Source: JAGGAG01 sp031402225 (GTDB lineage: Bacteria > Gemmatimonadota > Gemmatimonadetes > Gemmatimonadales > GWC2-71-9). Taken from it: DNA of 7,512 nt. The notes below the pieces were generated by a model, which did not search any database, was not told the origin of the DNA, and saw nothing but the letters and a program-made list of their open reading frames with translations. The stretch covers positions 1 through 7,512 of the forward strand of contig JANNSD010000002.1 in the NCBI GenBank assembly GCA_031402225.1. The letters are read 5' to 3'. Position numbers and translations under genes: made by a program. Positions 6,002-7,512 of the stretch are shown in pieces. The first letter of the stretch is position 1; each line of letters starts with the position of its first letter.

Positions 6002-6648
6002 CGCCGTTTCCCCACTCCAACGCCAAGCAGGAAGTGCACCGCGTAGTTCGGCACGTCGGCGTTGCCATTGACGACGTCGACGCGCGCCCACCCGAACGAT
6101 CCCCTCACATCAGCTGACACGAAGAAGACGCCGACCACGCGGAAGCGGCGGTTGACGCCGAGCTGGACTTGGGCGCCGTCGAAGTAGTAGCCGCTGCCGA
6201 AGATGCCGCCTTCGTGGGGCTTGAAGTCACCGCGAACAATGGACGTCGGGTTGGTGACCACCGGCCCCGCGCCGGCGAGGAAGCTCCAGTGGCCGACGCG
6301 GTACCCGGCGCCCAGGGAGAAGAGGTTGTAGCCGTAGGTGATCTCGAACTTCTCGACCTCGGCTGGGTTGTTGGTGAGGTAGAGCTTGTGGTGCAGGTCG
6401 TCGAAGAAGGCTCCCCATCGGTTCCACCAGCGGGACACCCGAAAGCCGTAGTAAGGCGCGCTCGAGCTCTTGAAGGGCTTGGTGGCGTAGTGGGCGGTGA
6501 AGCTGATGTCGGGCTCGCCGGCCTGGCGAATGGTGAGGTTGCTGGGCGCGCTGAACGCGGTGCCCAGGAAGGCCTCGACGGCCCACTGGGCCTGGGCGGC
6601 GGTGGGCAGCATCAGCAACAGCGTCACCGCGAGTATCTTCCCGCCCAT
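5998..6648 (-). CDS. Exported protein, probable outer-membrane beta-barrel, family unrecognised
   Basis: A 216-residue protein with a clear Sec signal peptide: residues 1-20 include MGGKILAVTLLLMLPTAAQA, with likely cleavage after AQA before Gln21. The mature ~196 residues alternate polar and aromatic/hydrophobic positions with many Gly and Tyr. Examples are APYYGFRVSRWW, NLFSLGAGYRVGHWSFLAGAG, FFVSADVRGSFGW and VHFLLGVGVGKRR. This pattern suits a small 8-stranded barrel of the OmpA/opacity or PagL size class. A HHKLYL segment (86-91) recalls barrel proteins of that group, but I see no conserved catalytic set. The C-terminus ends in Lys-Arg-Arg rather than the usual terminal aromatic. ATG at 6648 is preferred, with GAGGAAAG about 11 bases before it. 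GTG at 6660 is possible. It converges on mlaD, so it is not co-transcribed with the transporter, but a shared envelope role is plausible. Confidence 0.75.
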   Translation of the reverse strand: MGGKILAVTLLLMLPTAAQAQWAVEAFLGTAFSAPSNLTIRQAGEPDISFTAHYATKPFKSSSAPYYGFRVSRWWNRWGAFFDDLHHKLYLTNNPAEVEKFEITYGYNLFSLGAGYRVGHWSFLAGAGPVVTNPTSIVRGDFKPHEGGIFGSGYYFDGAQVQLGVNRRFRVVGVFFVSADVRGSFGWARVDVVNGNADVPNYAVHFLLGVGVGKRR

Positions 6649-7512
6649 GCTGTCAGTCACTTTCCTCGGGACGGGTGCCGCCTGTCCCACCGTCGATAGA
6701 AACGTCACCAGTCTCGCCGTGCAGCGGGAAGGGGAGATGTTCCTGTTCGACTGCGGTGAGGGCACCCAGCGCCAGATGATGCGCTATGGGGTAGGGTTCT
6801 CCTTCCGCGACATCTTTTTCTCCCATTATCACAGCGATCATATCCTCGGCGTCACGGGGCTCATCCGGACAATGGGGCTGCTCGACCGCACGGCGCCAGT
6901 GGTGCTGTATGGCCCCCGGGGGGCCCAGCGAATTCTCGGTGGCATGCTCACGGTCGGCATCGAGAAGGCGCGCTTTCCAGTGGAGATCGTGGAGGTCAAG
7001 CCGGGCGACTGCCTGGCCCGGAACGGGTATGACCTGCAGGTCTTCGCCACCGAGCACCGGGCCGATACCGTCGGCTACGCCCTGCGGGAACATATCCGGC
7101 TGGGTCGCTTCAACCCCGACAAGGCCCGTGAGCTGGGCGTCCCCGAGGGGCCGCTCTGGGGCAAGCTGCACAAGGGCGAGACCGTCGTCCTTCCAGATGG
7201 ACGTCGGCTGGGGCCGGATGATCTCGTGGGCGAAGCCCGGGCCGGCCGGACGCTGGTCTTTTCGGGCGACACCAGGCCCACCACCTCGCTGATGGAGGCG
7301 GCCCGCGGCGCCGACCTGCTGATTCACGAGGCGACCTTCAGTGATGAGGAAGGCGCGCGGGCGGTGGAAACGGGCCACTCGACGGCGCGGGAAGCGGCGA
7401 CCATCGCGCGCGATGCCGGGGTACGGCAACTGGTGCTGACGCACATCAGTGCACGCTACAACCGGGATGCGCCGGAACTGCTGGCGGAGGCGAGGGCGAT
7501 CTTTCCGGAGAC
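6647..7512 (+). CDS. rnz: Ribonuclease Z, C-terminus cut by the window edge
   Basis: The tRNA 3' endonuclease of the metallo-beta-lactamase fold, which removes 3' trailers from tRNA precursors in the cytoplasm. The N-terminus reads MLSVTFLGTGAACPT, then RNVTS and LFDCGEGTQRQM, all typical of RNase Z. The zinc-binding motif SHYHSDH has His60, His62, Asp64 and His65. Further on come a metal-ligand-like EHRADTVGY, the exosite-region LGVPEGPLWGKLHKGE, the FSGDTRP and HEATFSDE segments, GHSTAREAA and LTHISARY. About 288 residues are visible and the family is near 305, so only the last 15-20 residues are missing. Start alignment with E. coli RNase Z supports ATG 6647. This ATG overlaps the divergent barrel gene's start in a shared CATG, and no ribosome site is visible upstream. 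Confidence 0.95.
   Translation, partial: MLSVTFLGTGAACPTVDRNVTSLAVQREGEMFLFDCGEGTQRQMMRYGVGFSFRDIFFSHYHSDHILGVTGLIRTMGLLDRTAPVVLYGPRGAQRILGGMLTVGIEKARFPVEIVEVKPGDCLARNGYDLQVFATEHRADTVGYALREHIRLGRFNPDKARELGVPEGPLWGKLHKGETVVLPDGRRLGPDDLVGEARAGRTLVFSGDTRPTTSLMEAARGADLLIHEATFSDEEGARAVETGHSTAREAATIARDAGVRQLVLTHISARYNRDAPELLAEARAIFPE

Noticed and set aside
5069..6091. Long minus-strand open frame of 340 codons opposite mlaD
   Set aside because: The product is Arg/His/Gln-rich low-complexity sequence, and MlaD on the + strand has unmistakable MCE features.
6653..7444. Minus-strand open frame of 263 codons near the right edge
   Set aside because: It lies opposite the RNase Z gene, whose catalytic motifs are all intact. 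The antisense product shows no family features.

Overview
This looks like chromosomal DNA of a high-GC, Gram-negative (diderm) bacterium. The coding regions have strongly G/C-biased third positions. Three features need two membranes: an MlaE/MlaF/MlaD lipid-transport set, a signal-peptide-bearing beta-barrel-like protein, and no sign of monoderm genes. Gene content and style (GTG starts, 4-bp GTGA overlaps, short heptamer repeats between genes) are compatible with Gemmatimonadota, but that assignment is inference and rests on no marker gene. There are no mobile elements, RNA genes or CRISPR arrays.

Layout. Positions 1-145 are low-complexity (a T21 run, C runs, then a heptamer tandem repeat) and may be a contig edge. 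Positions 146-2781 hold five + strand genes packed with 1-4 bp overlaps: a hotdog-fold acyl-CoA thioesterase, a patatin-like phospholipase with altered motifs, a CBS-pair protein, a DUF2203 protein and a four-helix membrane protein resembling DUF2269. A second heptamer repeat and a hairpin at 2783-2828 separate this operon from a convergent minus-strand adenine glycosylase gene (2790-3488). That gene encodes a short, MutY-like protein without the C-terminal NUDIX-like domain. Only 22 bp from its start, on the other strand, begins an mlaE-mlaF-mlaD operon (3511-6001). A minus-strand gene for an exported, probable outer-membrane beta-barrel protein (5998-6648) converges on mlaD. A ribonuclease Z gene starts at 6647 and runs off the right edge.

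How the genes relate. The thioesterase, patatin-like hydrolase, Mla transporter and barrel protein all point to envelope lipid turnover and transport. MutY and RNase Z are housekeeping genes for oxidative-damage repair and tRNA 3' processing. The region is extremely compact. The barrel gene shares its stop with mlaD through a palindromic CTAG and its start with rnz through a palindromic CATG, so it has no private flanking DNA. I see no clearly new biological system. The points most worth a second look are the two heptamer arrays, the mutY end built from one of them, the CATG/CTAG-bounded gene, and the non-canonical patatin motifs.
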